DNA of 64,000 bases from Bacillota bacterium (GCA_023461435.1 JAEYLC010000034.1:186001-250000); one strand, 5' to 3'; counted from the stretch's first letter, positions 50,365 through 59,363 are shown. Numbers and translations: made by a program. Notes: generated by a model not told the origin, from the sequence alone.

Positions 50365-50991
50365 TTATTTCCCCGTATCCCACGTGACGCTGATGCCGGT
50401 TAATAGCTCGGCGGCGGTGGTCAGGTGCTGCTTATCGTGCACCGCGTGATCCGCGCCGAGTACATCGCCTGTGCCTGCCAAGCTGGGTGTGGCGGAGCCG
50501 CTGACCGATGCGTCAATCTTGGCAGCCCAGACGGCGGACGGCTGGCCGTTCACATCGTTGTAGCCTTCGTCACCCTCTGACAGTCCCTCGGCATAATAAT
50601 CGTTGTAGTCATACGACGCGTTGGCCTCGATGTAAAGCGTGCATTCTTTGCCCGCGAATTTATCGGGAAAGTTCAATTTGAGTTCCGCTTTCTGGCTGGG
50701 TGTCGCGCCGGAGACCACATCCGCCTCGCTGACGCCCTTCCACACGGGCAGCGCGGCGGGGCGGTTTTCCAGACCCGTGGCGGCCTTGCCGGTGGCGTAC
50801 AGCGTGGCGGTCTGGCCCGTTTCATCCTGCATCCATATCGCGTAAGAGGGCGGGTAACGCAGCCCGTCAGCGTAACCGAACGAGACGGAAATCGTCGGTT
50901 CTGAGGGGTCCGCCGAAGGCGCGGGCGCCCCGCAGGCGCCGAGCAGCATGGCGGCGGCAAGACATATCGCAAAAAAAGATATTTTTTTCAT
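50365..50991 (-). CDS. Lipoprotein resembling DUF2271
   Basis: A 208-residue exported lipoprotein (signal peptide ending LLGAC). The mature part has PPSYAIWMQDETGQTATLYATGKAA, RPAALPVWKG and a YIEANASYDYNDYY block, which resemble the DUF2271 family of periplasmic proteins. Function unknown. Start at 50991 follows AAAGGAGCACATGTT; the longer frame from 51036 has no site. Monocistronic, convergent with the mef-like gene. Confidence 0.65.
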   Translation of the reverse strand: MKKISFFAICLAAAMLLGACGAPAPSADPSEPTISVSFGYADGLRYPPSYAIWMQDETGQTATLYATGKAATGLENRPAALPVWKGVSEADVVSGATPSQKAELKLNFPDKFAGKECTLYIEANASYDYNDYYAEGLSEGDEGYNDVNGQPSAVWAAKIDASVSGSATPSLAGTGDVLGADHAVHDKQHLTTAAELLTGISVTWDTGK

Positions 50992-51175
50992 AACATGTGC
51001 TCCTTTATCGTACTGAAAATTTATGGTATCTATCATACCACGACAGAAACCGCGATGTCAGCATGATAATGTAAAATGTGTACCGATTCGAAAGGCTGCG
51101 CGTTTTTTGTGTCATGATCGGAGCGGTGCGTCCATATACTTCTAGCAAGACACAAAGCACTGCAGGAGGGAAAAA

Positions 51176-51484
51176 GTGAGTGATAACCGGCAGCATCTGT
51201 ACCGGCAGTATGAACGGCTGGGTGTGGCGCTGATCCGTTGTATGGAGCAGCTGAAAAGCAGCGGCAGCGACGGAATCGACGCGTATTATCATGCCGTCGA
51301 AGAAATCGACGGCCTCATGCAGACCTGTGCGTGCTGCGATGCGTCCGACACGGATATTGAAGAGCCGCTGAGCCGCATGCACGAAGCTGTCGATAAGCAG
51401 GATGCGGCCGCGCTCTCGGATGTGCTCGAGACGCAGGTGTATCCGATTGTGAAGGAGTGGCTCGAAAAAACCCAGTTGACTTAG
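51176..51484 (+). CDS. Small helical protein of unknown function
   Basis: A 102-residue acidic, helical protein starting with GTG after GGAGGGAAAAA. It contains YERLGVALIRCMEQL and a C-terminal ALSDVLETQVYPIVKEWLEK; two adjacent cysteines lie at about 59-61 (CACC). I recognise no family, although the size and helical pattern recall flagellar-type chaperones. It is 15 bases upstream of the next gene, with which it is probably co-transcribed. Confidence 0.55.
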   Translation: MSDNRQHLYRQYERLGVALIRCMEQLKSSGSDGIDAYYHAVEEIDGLMQTCACCDASDTDIEEPLSRMHEAVDKQDAAALSDVLETQVYPIVKEWLEKTQLT

Positions 51485-51499
51485 GCGAAGAGGTGACAT

Positions 51500-51829
51500 A
51501 TGCCGCTGTACCCGATGAGATTTGCGTTCACACCCGACAAGAACGAGCGAATAGAAGCTGTGGTGACCGTGCCCAAAGAGCAACGGGCCATCGTCCACGG
51601 CACGGTTTACGATATCGACGGGAACCGCGTGCCGGACGCGGTCGTGCGCCTTTTTACATGCGGCGGTGACAAGCTGGAGCCCGCGGCGGATACGTTCACG
51701 GACAGTGACGGCGAGTTCGTTTTCGGGCCTGTCGAAGCGGAAAAAAGCTATGTCGTCAAGGTCTACGTGAGCGGCGTGACGCTGCGCGAGGTCACGATCA
51801 GGCCAAAAAAGACACGGCTCAAAACATAA
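51500..51829 (+). CDS. Carboxypeptidase regulatory-like (beta-sandwich) domain protein
   Basis: A 109-residue protein formed almost entirely by one carboxypeptidase-regulatory-like domain (HGTVYDIDGNRVPDAVVRLF, FTDSDGEFVFGPV, YVVKVYVSGVTLREV). No signal peptide. Such single domains mediate protein or sugar contacts; a role here cannot be given. GCGAAGAGGTGACAT precedes the ATG. Confidence 0.75.
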   Translation: MPLYPMRFAFTPDKNERIEAVVTVPKEQRAIVHGTVYDIDGNRVPDAVVRLFTCGGDKLEPAADTFTDSDGEFVFGPVEAEKSYVVKVYVSGVTLREVTIRPKKTRLKT

Positions 51830-51834
51830 AATTG

Positions 51835-51863
51835 TTGAATTTAACCTTCCGGCTCTATATACT
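51835..51863 (+). promoter_or_regulatory. Promoter of the pseudokinase gene
   Basis: TTGAAT (51835-51840), 17 bases, TATACT (51858-51863), about 42 bases ahead of the GTG start. Confidence 0.6.
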
Positions 51864-51904
51864 AAAACAAAACAGTATATTTATGGAGACGGAGCCAATT
51901 TAGA

Positions 51905-53422
51905 GTGAATACCTTTACTGCCGATCAAAATGTTCAAAATCAAATAGACAGTGAGCTTTACGCGATACTGCCCGTGGTGGAGCAGGTACGTTTGCTTCAC
52001 GCAAAGAGCCGGTACGGCTTTGATATCTGTCCGCAGAATATCGTGATGACACGGCATGGTGCGCTGCTGCGCGTCAAAAACATCACCCTGAACGCCAGCG
52101 GCGCGAGCATATACAGGCCGGGTTATACGCCGCGTGAGCGCTATATGGGCGGTATACTGGGGCCGTGGACGGATGTTTATGCCGTGAGCGCGCTTGTGTA
52201 TACGGCGATGACGGGGCTCATGCTGCCGTCGGCATTTGAGCGCGGCCATAGCGAACCGCTGTTTGGCGGCCTCGATGAAAAATACCGCGCGCTCGAAGAT
52301 ATTGTGACGCAGGGGCTTGCCCCTGATGTGGCTCAGAGGCTAAAGTCTCTGGATGCCCTCTCAACGCAGATGCACGCGTGCCTGGCCGGATACATGCCGC
52401 CGTCGGAGAAACGTCAGGAAAAGCCGCGACGGCCAATCAAGCCGGTGCAGACAACCGCTGCGGCTTCGATCGCGGTGCTGCTGCTGCTGAGCGGCGCGAT
52501 GGTCGTCAATGAAGTCAATTATGCGCAGGCCGTGGCTCATGCGGACGCGGGCGACTACGCGCTGTCACAGAAGAGCTTGAAAGGCGTGTTTGCGTTTTAC
52601 AAGGATGCGGCGCAGCTCTTTGACTATGCCGATGCGGGTGCAAAGCTCGAGAGCGGCTCGTATGGGGCGGCGGCCCAGAGCTTCTCGGCGCTCGGCGGCT
52701 ACAGAAACTCGGAAGATATGGTGCGGGAAACGGATTACCGGCACGCACAGGCGCTTATGCAGCAGGGCAGCCTCGCCGAGGCAGAGGAGCTGTTAAATGC
52801 GCTTGGCAATTATAAAGATTCATTTCAATTGCTCAAGCAGATCAGCTATCAAAACGGCGTGATATATCTGGATGCGGACATGTATCTCTCGGCGATCGAG
52901 GCTTTTGGCGATGCCTCGGGCTATGCCGATGCCGCGCAGCGTGCGGAGGAAGTGAAGGAGATGCTCTATATTGTGGCCCAAGGCATGCTTGGCGCGGGCG
53001 ATGCGGATAGGGCGGCGCAGTATCTTGCCGCCATTCCGGGGTATAAAAAGGCGGACGAGCTTGCCGGATTCGCGGCTGTACTCGCGCTGGTCCAGCGCGG
53101 CGAAGCGGTCGCATACGGCGATTACAGCTTTTTCGCAAGCTATTTGGATACGTTTGATATGACGTATTATATGACCGCGGATCCGTTGATCGCATACTAT
53201 TTGCGCGGCAGATGGCAGGATGAGGCGGGCAACAGCTTTGTGATGGACGACAGCGGCGTGAGGTACAATATCTCCGGCGCCGAAGGCAGCGGGAACGAAT
53301 TTCACAACGGCGAATTGCATAATGGGGAAAATCGGGTGCTTCTTTTTACATGCATCGATATAAATACAGTACAGGTATACACACACGGAGATGGCGCGAC
53401 ATATGTGATGCAGAGAGGTTAG
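51905..53422 (+). CDS. Membrane pseudokinase with tetratrico-like repeats
   Basis: A 505-residue protein. Residues ~20-160 match only the C-lobe of a Hanks-type Ser/Thr kinase: a degenerate catalytic loop YGFDICPQN (Asp40 and Asn45 kept, His and Lys lost), no DFG (KNI instead), then PGYTPRERY and WTDVYAVSALVYTAMTG. The N-lobe with the ATP lysine is absent. One helix (184-201) leads to ~250 external residues of repeats built on Y-A-A-F/L-LGxYxDS, and a beta-rich end. It probably binds rather than phosphorylates. Start is GTG after GGAGACGGAG at a rather long spacing. Function unknown. Confidence 0.75.
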   Translation: MNTFTADQNVQNQIDSELYAILPVVEQVRLLHAKSRYGFDICPQNIVMTRHGALLRVKNITLNASGASIYRPGYTPRERYMGGILGPWTDVYAVSALVYTAMTGLMLPSAFERGHSEPLFGGLDEKYRALEDIVTQGLAPDVAQRLKSLDALSTQMHACLAGYMPPSEKRQEKPRRPIKPVQTTAAASIAVLLLLSGAMVVNEVNYAQAVAHADAGDYALSQKSLKGVFAFYKDAAQLFDYADAGAKLESGSYGAAAQSFSALGGYRNSEDMVRETDYRHAQALMQQGSLAEAEELLNALGNYKDSFQLLKQISYQNGVIYLDADMYLSAIEAFGDASGYADAAQRAEEVKEMLYIVAQGMLGAGDADRAAQYLAAIPGYKKADELAGFAAVLALVQRGEAVAYGDYSFFASYLDTFDMTYYMTADPLIAYYLRGRWQDEAGNSFVMDDSGVRYNISGAEGSGNEFHNGELHNGENRVLLFTCIDINTVQVYTHGDGATYVMQRG

Positions 53423-53477
53423 CACATGAGTGTCGGAATCAGGCGCACAATAATATATGAAAAATTTCGGTAGCAGC

Positions 53478-53592
53478 CTTTCTAACCCCGCAGTGTGGGT
53501 GACTATGGTGCGGATGACTTCGAAGCGGGAGGGGAGATGCTCTGATCCTTCTTCGCTTCGCGTCTCAGGATGACGCATTTGGTTATAATGGA
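53478..53592. repeat. Noncoding block with dispersed-repeat type sequence
   Basis: TGATCCTTCTTCGCTTCGCG and TCTCAGGATGACGC resemble the widespread GTCATCCTGAG...GAAGGATC intergenic repeats. A relative of part of it is at 59187-59206. The rest of 53423-53707 holds no gene I can see. Confidence 0.45.
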
Positions 53593-53707
53593 AATAAGGG
53601 TGTTTGTACCTGTCAACAGGCTGAGCGAGTGAAATCTCACACGCTTTTTTTATTTCCCCATAGCCTCATATTTCTGTTATAATACATACCTAGGGAGTGG
53701 ACATGAC

Positions 53708-54778
53708 ATGAATAAGCTGTATGCCGCGCACGGCAGCGATGCGGCGGCGTTGACAAAAGAACTGCTCGAAACCATGCGCCCCGAAACGGGGCTCAAGCCC
53801 GGCGCGTCCATCGCTTTAAAGCCCAATCTTGTGGTCGCGAAGGGCTGGCGCAGCGGCGCGACGACGAACCCGGCCATCTGCGCAACTGTGATAGAATATT
53901 TTCAGTCGCGCGGCTTCAATCATATCAGCATTATCGAGAGCGCGTGGCTCGGGGAGGATACGCAGCGTGCGTTTCGCGTCTGCGGCTATGAGGAGCTTGC
54001 AAAGCGCTACGGCGTGGAGCTCGTCGATGTCAAGCGCGACAAATATGAGCTGTGCGAATATGATGGATTGAAGGTCGAGGTGTCAAAGCGGGCGCTCGAA
54101 GCCGATTTTCTCATCAATCTGCCGCTGATAAAGGGCCACTGCCAGACGAGACTCACGTGCGCGCTCAAGAACTTAAAAGGGCTCATCTCGGATAAGGACA
54201 AACGGCGGTTCCACACGATGGGGCTGCATAAACCCATCGCCTGCTTAAACCGCATGATAGCGCCGCACCTGACCATTGCGGACGGCACCTGCATCGACCC
54301 CGGCTTCGAGGAGGGCGGCAGCCCGGTGTGTCTCAATACCATCATCGCGGGCGCCGACAGCGTGCTGATCGACGCGTACGCGGCGGGGCTGATCGGCCGC
54401 AAAGCGTCCGACATCGGCTATATCGGCATCGCCGAAAAGATCGGCGTCGGCAGCGCGGACCTTGAGCACGCGCAAATCGTACATCTCGGCAAGGGCGGCG
54501 CGCAGGCGGCGGACGGACGGCATGACGCGCTTGAACGCGCCAAAGCGCATATCGAGGCCGCGGACGCATGCAGCGCGTGTTACGCGAATCTTCTAAGCGC
54601 TCTGATGCGTTTGGATATGCTCGAAGACGATCTGCAGGTTTGCGTCGGTCAGGGGTATAAGGGTAAAAAGGGCAGGGTCGGCAGCGGCAGCTGCACCGCC
54701 GGTTTTGATAGATGTATAAAAGGGTGTCCGCCGCGCGCGGATCAGATATATGAAGCTTTAATCAAGTTAAGGAGATAA
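53708..54778 (+). CDS. DUF362 family protein
   Basis: A 356-residue protein with the DUF362 core: VALKPNLV-type IALKPNLVVAKGWRSGATTNP, ADFLINLPLIKGHCQTRLTCALKNLKGLI and HLTIADGTCIDPGFEEGG. The C-terminus has a Cys-rich stretch (GSGSCTAGFDRCIKGCPP) that could hold an Fe-S cluster or metal, in place of the usual ferredoxin domain. DUF362 members are thought to be redox or DNA-repair-linked, not settled. AGGGAGTGGACATGAC precedes the ATG. It leads a close row of genes (2 bases before the mutase). Confidence 0.88.
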   Translation: MNKLYAAHGSDAAALTKELLETMRPETGLKPGASIALKPNLVVAKGWRSGATTNPAICATVIEYFQSRGFNHISIIESAWLGEDTQRAFRVCGYEELAKRYGVELVDVKRDKYELCEYDGLKVEVSKRALEADFLINLPLIKGHCQTRLTCALKNLKGLISDKDKRRFHTMGLHKPIACLNRMIAPHLTIADGTCIDPGFEEGGSPVCLNTIIAGADSVLIDAYAAGLIGRKASDIGYIGIAEKIGVGSADLEHAQIVHLGKGGAQAADGRHDALERAKAHIEAADACSACYANLLSALMRLDMLEDDLQVCVGQGYKGKKGRVGSGSCTAGFDRCIKGCPPRADQIYEALIKLRR

Positions 54779-54780
54779 TA

Positions 54781-55938
54781 ATGAAACAATTCACCATTGT
54801 GCTGGACGGAATTGCGGACAGACCGCAAAACAAGCTGAACGGAAAAACGCCCATGGAGGCGGCAAATACGCCGGGACTCGACGCGCTTTTTGCGCAGTCG
54901 AAGCCGGGCACGGTGCGCACGATCCCCGAGGGACAGGAGGTCGGCAGTGCCGTCGCAAACATGAATCTGCTCGGGTACGATCCCGTGAAATGCTACAGAG
55001 GCCGCGCGGTCATTGAGGCGGCGGGCGCCGGGCTGCCCGTGAAGCAAGGGGCGCTTTATGTGCGCTGCAACCTTGTGACGCTCGAGGGTGACGATTTTGA
55101 AAACAGCACCATGCAAAGCTACAGCGCGCACGATATCGAGACGCACCTGTCGCGCCCGCTCGTGGAGCGGCTCAACAAAGAGGTGTTCCATGCGCCGTGT
55201 GAGCTGATCAACACGGATACGTTCCGCAACATACTCGTGGTGGACGGTGCCGGAGAGATTGCGCCGAAGCTCGATTTCATTCCCGCGCATGAAATCATTG
55301 GCGGCAGGGTTGGGGATTACCTGAAGGGCGCTCCCGAGATGCAGCCGTATTTTGAGATGATGAAAAAAGCGTATGAAGTGCTCAGGGAAGACAATAATAC
55401 AAAGGCGAACGCGATTTGGTTCTGGGGCGCGTCGTACGCGCCCGAGTTTGATGCGCCGCCTGCGGGACGGCGCGTGGTGCTCGCCGAGACGACGCTGATG
55501 CGCGGTATATCGGCCCTTTCGGGCACAGACTGCATCACCACGCCCGAGGACGGCGGCTTTGTGACCTTCCTGAAGGATAAGACGCGTTTGGCGCTTAAAG
55601 CGCTTGAGGACTACGATTACGCTTACATTCACATACAAAAGCTCGACGACCTCTCGCACGAGCTGCAGACGGTGGAGAAGATGCACGCGATCGAACAGAT
55701 CGACGAGCATTTCATTCGCCCGTTCTTCGCGCAGGTTAGAGAGCCGTACAGCGCGTTCGTCGTGTCCGATCACTATACGTTTTCGGACAGCGGCGGGCAC
55801 GGCGGAGACCCCGCGCCGTTTATGCTGCTGGGGCATGGCTCCGGCCGTAAGAGCGGCCGCTATACCGAGCAGTGCTGCCGCGACGCGAAATTCAGCGTGA
55901 CCGCGCCCGAACTCGTCGCGCTGCAGAGAGAAGAATAG
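54781..55938 (+). CDS. ApgM-like 2,3-bisphosphoglycerate-independent phosphoglycerate mutase
   Basis: A 385-residue alkaline phosphatase-fold protein of the archaeal-type mutase family (ApgM): FTIVLDGIADRP (metal Asp), NTPGLDALFAQSK, GSAVANMNLLGYDP (nucleophile Ser retained, the usual following Asp is Ala), RGRAVIEAAGAG, LYVRCNLVTL, and VVSDHYTFSDSGGHGGDPAPF. The usual DEAGHE metal loop reads KLDDLSHE. It interconverts 2- and 3-phosphoglycerate in glycolysis, or has shifted to a related phosphoester. GTTAAGGAGATAATA precedes the ATG. Confidence 0.85.
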   Translation: MKQFTIVLDGIADRPQNKLNGKTPMEAANTPGLDALFAQSKPGTVRTIPEGQEVGSAVANMNLLGYDPVKCYRGRAVIEAAGAGLPVKQGALYVRCNLVTLEGDDFENSTMQSYSAHDIETHLSRPLVERLNKEVFHAPCELINTDTFRNILVVDGAGEIAPKLDFIPAHEIIGGRVGDYLKGAPEMQPYFEMMKKAYEVLREDNNTKANAIWFWGASYAPEFDAPPAGRRVVLAETTLMRGISALSGTDCITTPEDGGFVTFLKDKTRLALKALEDYDYAYIHIQKLDDLSHELQTVEKMHAIEQIDEHFIRPFFAQVREPYSAFVVSDHYTFSDSGGHGGDPAPFMLLGHGSGRKSGRYTEQCCRDAKFSVTAPELVALQREE

Positions 55939-55940
55939 TT

Positions 55941-57095
55941 ATGGGCTTTGAGTTCTATACCGCGCCGCGCATCGTGTTTGAAAGCGGGGCTGTGAAAAAG
56001 CTGCCGCAAATCTGTGCGGCATACGGAAAGAGTTTTCTGATTGTAACGGGCGGCAGCTCGATTAGACGCGCGGGCGTGCTCGATGAACTGATTGAGGGTA
56101 TGCACAGCGTCGGCCTTAACTGCACCGTTTACGACGGCGTGACGGGCGAGCCGACGCCCGAGACGGTGGACGCCGCCGCGCGGCATGGCATCGTCAAAGG
56201 CGTGGATGCCATGCTCGGCATCGGCGGCGGCAGTGCGATGGATACGGCTAAAGCCGCCGCGGGCGTGATCCCGAACGGCGGCAGCGTGCGCCGGTTTCTT
56301 GAGGGCGTAGGCGACGGCGCGAAAATGGCAGCCGATCCGCTCCCGTTCATCGCCGTGCCGACCACAGCGGGCACGGGCACCGAGGTCACGAAAAACGCGG
56401 TGATCATGTCGGCCAAAGAAAAATTCAAGGTGAGCATGCGTGATGAAAGGCTGCTCGCGCGCGTGGCGCTCGTGGATCCGGCGCTGACGGTCCATGTGCC
56501 GCCGCAAGTCACGGCGGCGTCCGGCATGGACGCGGTCTGCCAGCTTATCGAAAGCTTCACCACGCGCAATGCGAACGATTTTTGCGACGCGATGGCGCTC
56601 TATCATACGCCGCGCGCGATGGCCGCGCTGCGGCACGCGTATACGGACGGCAGTGATCTCGAAGCGCGAGAAACGATGTCCCTCGCGGCGCTGGTTAGCG
56701 GCATGTGTCTCGCGAACGCGGGGCTCGGTGCGGCGCACGGCATCGGCGCGGGGCTTGGCGCGGTGCTCGGCGTCACGCACGGCGTGGCGTGCGGCATGCT
56801 GCTGCCGCATGTGATCCGGTATAATCTCGCCCGCGGCGTCACAAAATATGCGGCGCTGGCGCCCGCAATATGCGGCGGGCATTTTGGCGGCGAGAATGAT
56901 GCGGCGCTGGCTGTTGCGGACGCGGTGGCGGCGCTTTGCGCCGATGTGGGGCTGCCCGCTCGCCTCAGTGAACTCGGCGTCACGGAGGATAACGCGGATG
57001 AGCTTGCCGCCGCTTCGATGGGGTCGTCGATGAGCAAAAATCCCGTGACGGTCACAAAAGAAGACTGCGCGAAATTCATACGTTCACTCATATAG
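55941..57095 (+). CDS. Iron-containing alcohol dehydrogenase
   Basis: A 384-residue Fe-ADH: GGSSIRRAG, the NAD loop GIGGGSAMDTAKAAAG, PTTAGTGTEVTKNAV, and metal ligands from GMDAVCQLIESF, AHGIGAGLGAVLGVTHG and the preceding Asp. It oxidises or reduces an alcohol/aldehyde pair with NAD(P)H; substrate unknown. Start at 55941 lies 2 bases after the mutase stop, with GAGAGAAGAA upstream; the earlier in-frame start overlaps the mutase gene too far to be likely. Confidence 0.92.
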   Translation: MGFEFYTAPRIVFESGAVKKLPQICAAYGKSFLIVTGGSSIRRAGVLDELIEGMHSVGLNCTVYDGVTGEPTPETVDAAARHGIVKGVDAMLGIGGGSAMDTAKAAAGVIPNGGSVRRFLEGVGDGAKMAADPLPFIAVPTTAGTGTEVTKNAVIMSAKEKFKVSMRDERLLARVALVDPALTVHVPPQVTAASGMDAVCQLIESFTTRNANDFCDAMALYHTPRAMAALRHAYTDGSDLEARETMSLAALVSGMCLANAGLGAAHGIGAGLGAVLGVTHGVACGMLLPHVIRYNLARGVTKYAALAPAICGGHFGGENDAALAVADAVAALCADVGLPARLSELGVTEDNADELAAASMGSSMSKNPVTVTKEDCAKFIRSLI

Positions 57096-57116
57096 GCATA
57101 AGCATACCTTGAGGTG

Positions 57117-57605
57117 ATGAATGTGGAGATGCAGACGGTTCACACCCTGAGGTACGCGGAAACCGTCGAGATGCTGAGCGCAAGATACCGTGTGCCGGTA
57201 TGTATGATCATGCGTGCGAACGGCATCAAAACCGTGAGGGATTTCGAACGGTGCTGCCGCGTCAACATCCCACGGCAGTGCTACTGCAACCGGTGCGAGA
57301 ACGATGCGGACATCAAAACAGTCACGGCGGAGCCGGGAGACACGCTTTACAGTATCGCGCGGCGCCACGGCGTCACCATGAACATTCTCATGAAGCTCAA
57401 CGGCTTTGAGAGCCCCGACTGTATACGCGAAGGGGACCCGATCCGAGTGCCTGTGATGACGGGAGAGGTTTATTCGGTACGTGAAGGCGAGACGATAGAG
57501 GATATTGCGCGGAGCCGCGGCATCACGGCCAGCCGCATCCGCGAGAGAAACCGCCTGTCGCCCGATGAACCGGTATTTCCCGGAATGCAGCTCGTGCTTG
57601 ATTAA
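57117..57605 (+). CDS. LysM-repeat protein
   Basis: About 162 residues with three LysM-like repeats: a degenerate one (1-~50), a clear one (VTAEPGDTLYSIARRHGVTMNILMKLNG) and a second clear one (YSVREGETIEDIARSRGITASRIRERN). LysM binds peptidoglycan or chitin. No signal peptide is visible, so either it acts inside spores/cell ends or uses another route. Four Cys lie in CCRVNIPRQCYCNRC. The start is uncertain among 57114, 57117, 57123 and 57129, all just after TTGAGGTG. Confidence 0.75.
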   Translation: MNVEMQTVHTLRYAETVEMLSARYRVPVCMIMRANGIKTVRDFERCCRVNIPRQCYCNRCENDADIKTVTAEPGDTLYSIARRHGVTMNILMKLNGFESPDCIREGDPIRVPVMTGEVYSVREGETIEDIARSRGITASRIRERNRLSPDEPVFPGMQLVLD

Positions 57606-57676
57606 ACCGCGGGAAAGCGGGTATCTATCAGTAAAGCTTATTGGTCCGGTAAGGAAAAACTCTGGCGGAGGAAGAA

Positions 57677-58297
57677 ATGGATAGTCAGCTGATTTCAATT
57701 CTTGTGCTCATCGCAGATCTGGCGCTCGGCGTCCTGTTCTGCTTTTTCGGCAACCGGTGGCTCAAAGTGATTCTGGCCATTTACGGTTTCGCGGCGGGGT
57801 TCCTGCTCGCGAACACGCTGCTCCCCATGTTCACGACGTTTGGCGATACGACGCTGCTGCTGGCAAGCCTGGCCGCGGGTGTCGTAGGTGCGATGCTTTT
57901 CATATTTCTGCTGTATGTCGGTGTTTTCTGCATCGGGTTTGGCGGCGGCGTGCTGCTCTGCATGCTGATTTTGGAAGTGCTAAAGCTCAATATATTGAGC
58001 TGGTATGTGTATATACCCGCGCTGCTACTGTGCTGTCTTTTGGGTGCGCTGACGCTCAACCACAGACGCCTGTTCATCGCGATATTTACGTCGTTCATCG
58101 GCGCATCGGCGCTGGCCCAGTTTGCCGATCAGATCATCGGCGGAATCCGGGCGCAGGCGCTGGTGCTGTATGATCCGCAGGCCACCTACAGTGCTTATTC
58201 TTCAACGGTTTATCTGGTGGCGCTCGGGGTGATGTTTATCGCCGGGCTGGCCGTTCAGCTGTCCGGCAACAACGCGAATGGGGGGAGAGGGAGATGA
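57677..58297 (+). CDS. DUF4203-like polytopic membrane protein
   Basis: A 206-residue protein with about seven membrane helices and Gly-rich turns (GFAAGFLLANTLLP, AGVVGAMLFIFLLYVGVF). Its pattern recalls DUF4203/TMEM198-like membrane proteins. GGAGGAAGAA precedes the ATG. The stop overlaps the next gene (ATGA), which encodes a protein of the same build; the two may form a heteromer. No function known. Confidence 0.65.
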   Translation: MDSQLISILVLIADLALGVLFCFFGNRWLKVILAIYGFAAGFLLANTLLPMFTTFGDTTLLLASLAAGVVGAMLFIFLLYVGVFCIGFGGGVLLCMLILEVLKLNILSWYVYIPALLLCCLLGALTLNHRRLFIAIFTSFIGASALAQFADQIIGGIRAQALVLYDPQATYSAYSSTVYLVALGVMFIAGLAVQLSGNNANGGRGR

Positions 58298-58983
58298 GTC
58301 TGTCTGCTGTGATATTGGTTTGCGGCTGTGCGATGGTGGTTATCGGGCTGCTGCATGTTTTTTTTGGGTACAAGCTCGCGCGGTTTTTGCTGCCTGTCAG
58401 CGGAACGGTGCTGGCCGAAGGCTTGATATATATTCTCGCATACGACAGCTTGAATCTCGATGCTGTGAGCACCTGGCTTTTCTTCGCGGGCAGCAGCATT
58501 GCGGTTTATCTGATACTGTTTTTCTTCAAACGCTTCGCGGGCTTTTTCTTAGGGCTAGTCGCGGGAGGTATGCTCTCAGTGCTGCTCGTTTATGTGCTGG
58601 GACTGCATTCCATGCCGCTTGTTTACCCCGTCTGCCTCACAATCAGTGTGATGGCGGGGCTTTTCACACTGGTTTACGAGCGCAATATGGTGGTGGCTTC
58701 CACGGCCATCGCGGGCGCGTGCGGCGCGGCTTACTGCGGGCTTTTCCTTTTTTTAAACGGCGTTGATCCGGCCGGGCTTGTGATATACAACAACCTGCTC
58801 GTGCCTTTTGAAGTGTTCTTAAGAAGCAACGCGTATCTGATCGGCGGTGTGGCGCTTGTGCTGATCGCTCTTGGAATGTCGGCGCAGTTCTTTTGGACGG
58901 CGGGGAATCAGCTGCTCTCGGAGAGCCCGTCGGCGAGAAAGCAGAGGAGCGTTAAACGCAACGAATTTGCGGACAGCATCTAA
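58294..58983 (+). CDS. DUF4203-like polytopic membrane protein (partner)
   Basis: A 229-residue protein with about seven helices, including VVIGLLHVFFGYKLARFLLPVSG and GFFLGLVAGGMLSVLLVYVLG, and a polar C-terminal tail of ~30 residues (SPSARKQRSVKRNEF). It resembles the preceding protein in topology, and its start lies inside that gene's stop. GGGGGGAGAGGGAG precedes it. Role unknown. Confidence 0.65.
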   Translation: MSLSAVILVCGCAMVVIGLLHVFFGYKLARFLLPVSGTVLAEGLIYILAYDSLNLDAVSTWLFFAGSSIAVYLILFFFKRFAGFFLGLVAGGMLSVLLVYVLGLHSMPLVYPVCLTISVMAGLFTLVYERNMVVASTAIAGACGAAYCGLFLFLNGVDPAGLVIYNNLLVPFEVFLRSNAYLIGGVALVLIALGMSAQFFWTAGNQLLSESPSARKQRSVKRNEFADSI

Positions 58984-58987
58984 AAAT

Positions 58988-59150
58988 TGGCGTATTGGAA
59001 ATAATGCGCTCAACGTGATGAAAAATCACGCCCCTGTCATGCTGAACGGAACGTGAGTGAAGGTGAAGCATCCCATGGCAAAGCGCTTTAAACATGGGAT
59101 GCCAATCCACGCAGTAGTTACGTCGCTCGTCTCAATCTGAATAATCTTGC
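58988..59150 (+). repeat. Copy 3 of the ~190-bp modular intergenic repeat
   Basis: GCGTATT-GGAAAT-AATGCGC hairpin, GTGATGAAAAATCACGCCCC, TGTCATGCTGAACGGAACGT, CATCCCATG...CATGGGATG and CCACGCAGTAGTTACGTCGC. The right-hand hairpin is less clear than in the other copies. Downstream, 59187-59206 has a second, shorter repeat fragment and 59250-59280 a GGAAAC-loop hairpin with T-run. Confidence 0.75.
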
Positions 59151-59363
59151 GCAACTTGCATCACAATAACGCAGATATCGTAGTTGTCGCTTTGCTCCTC
59201 AAGGATGACCGATATTAGCAACTTTTCATCGTCAAGATATTTTTATCAAGCTGAACGCATCGGAAACGGTGCGCTTTTTGATCTCCGTTTTCATGTCCGC
59301 ATTCTGCACTGGCGGCGTATGTTTGAGTTTATCCGGAGAATGATAAAACGGCGGGCTGATATA

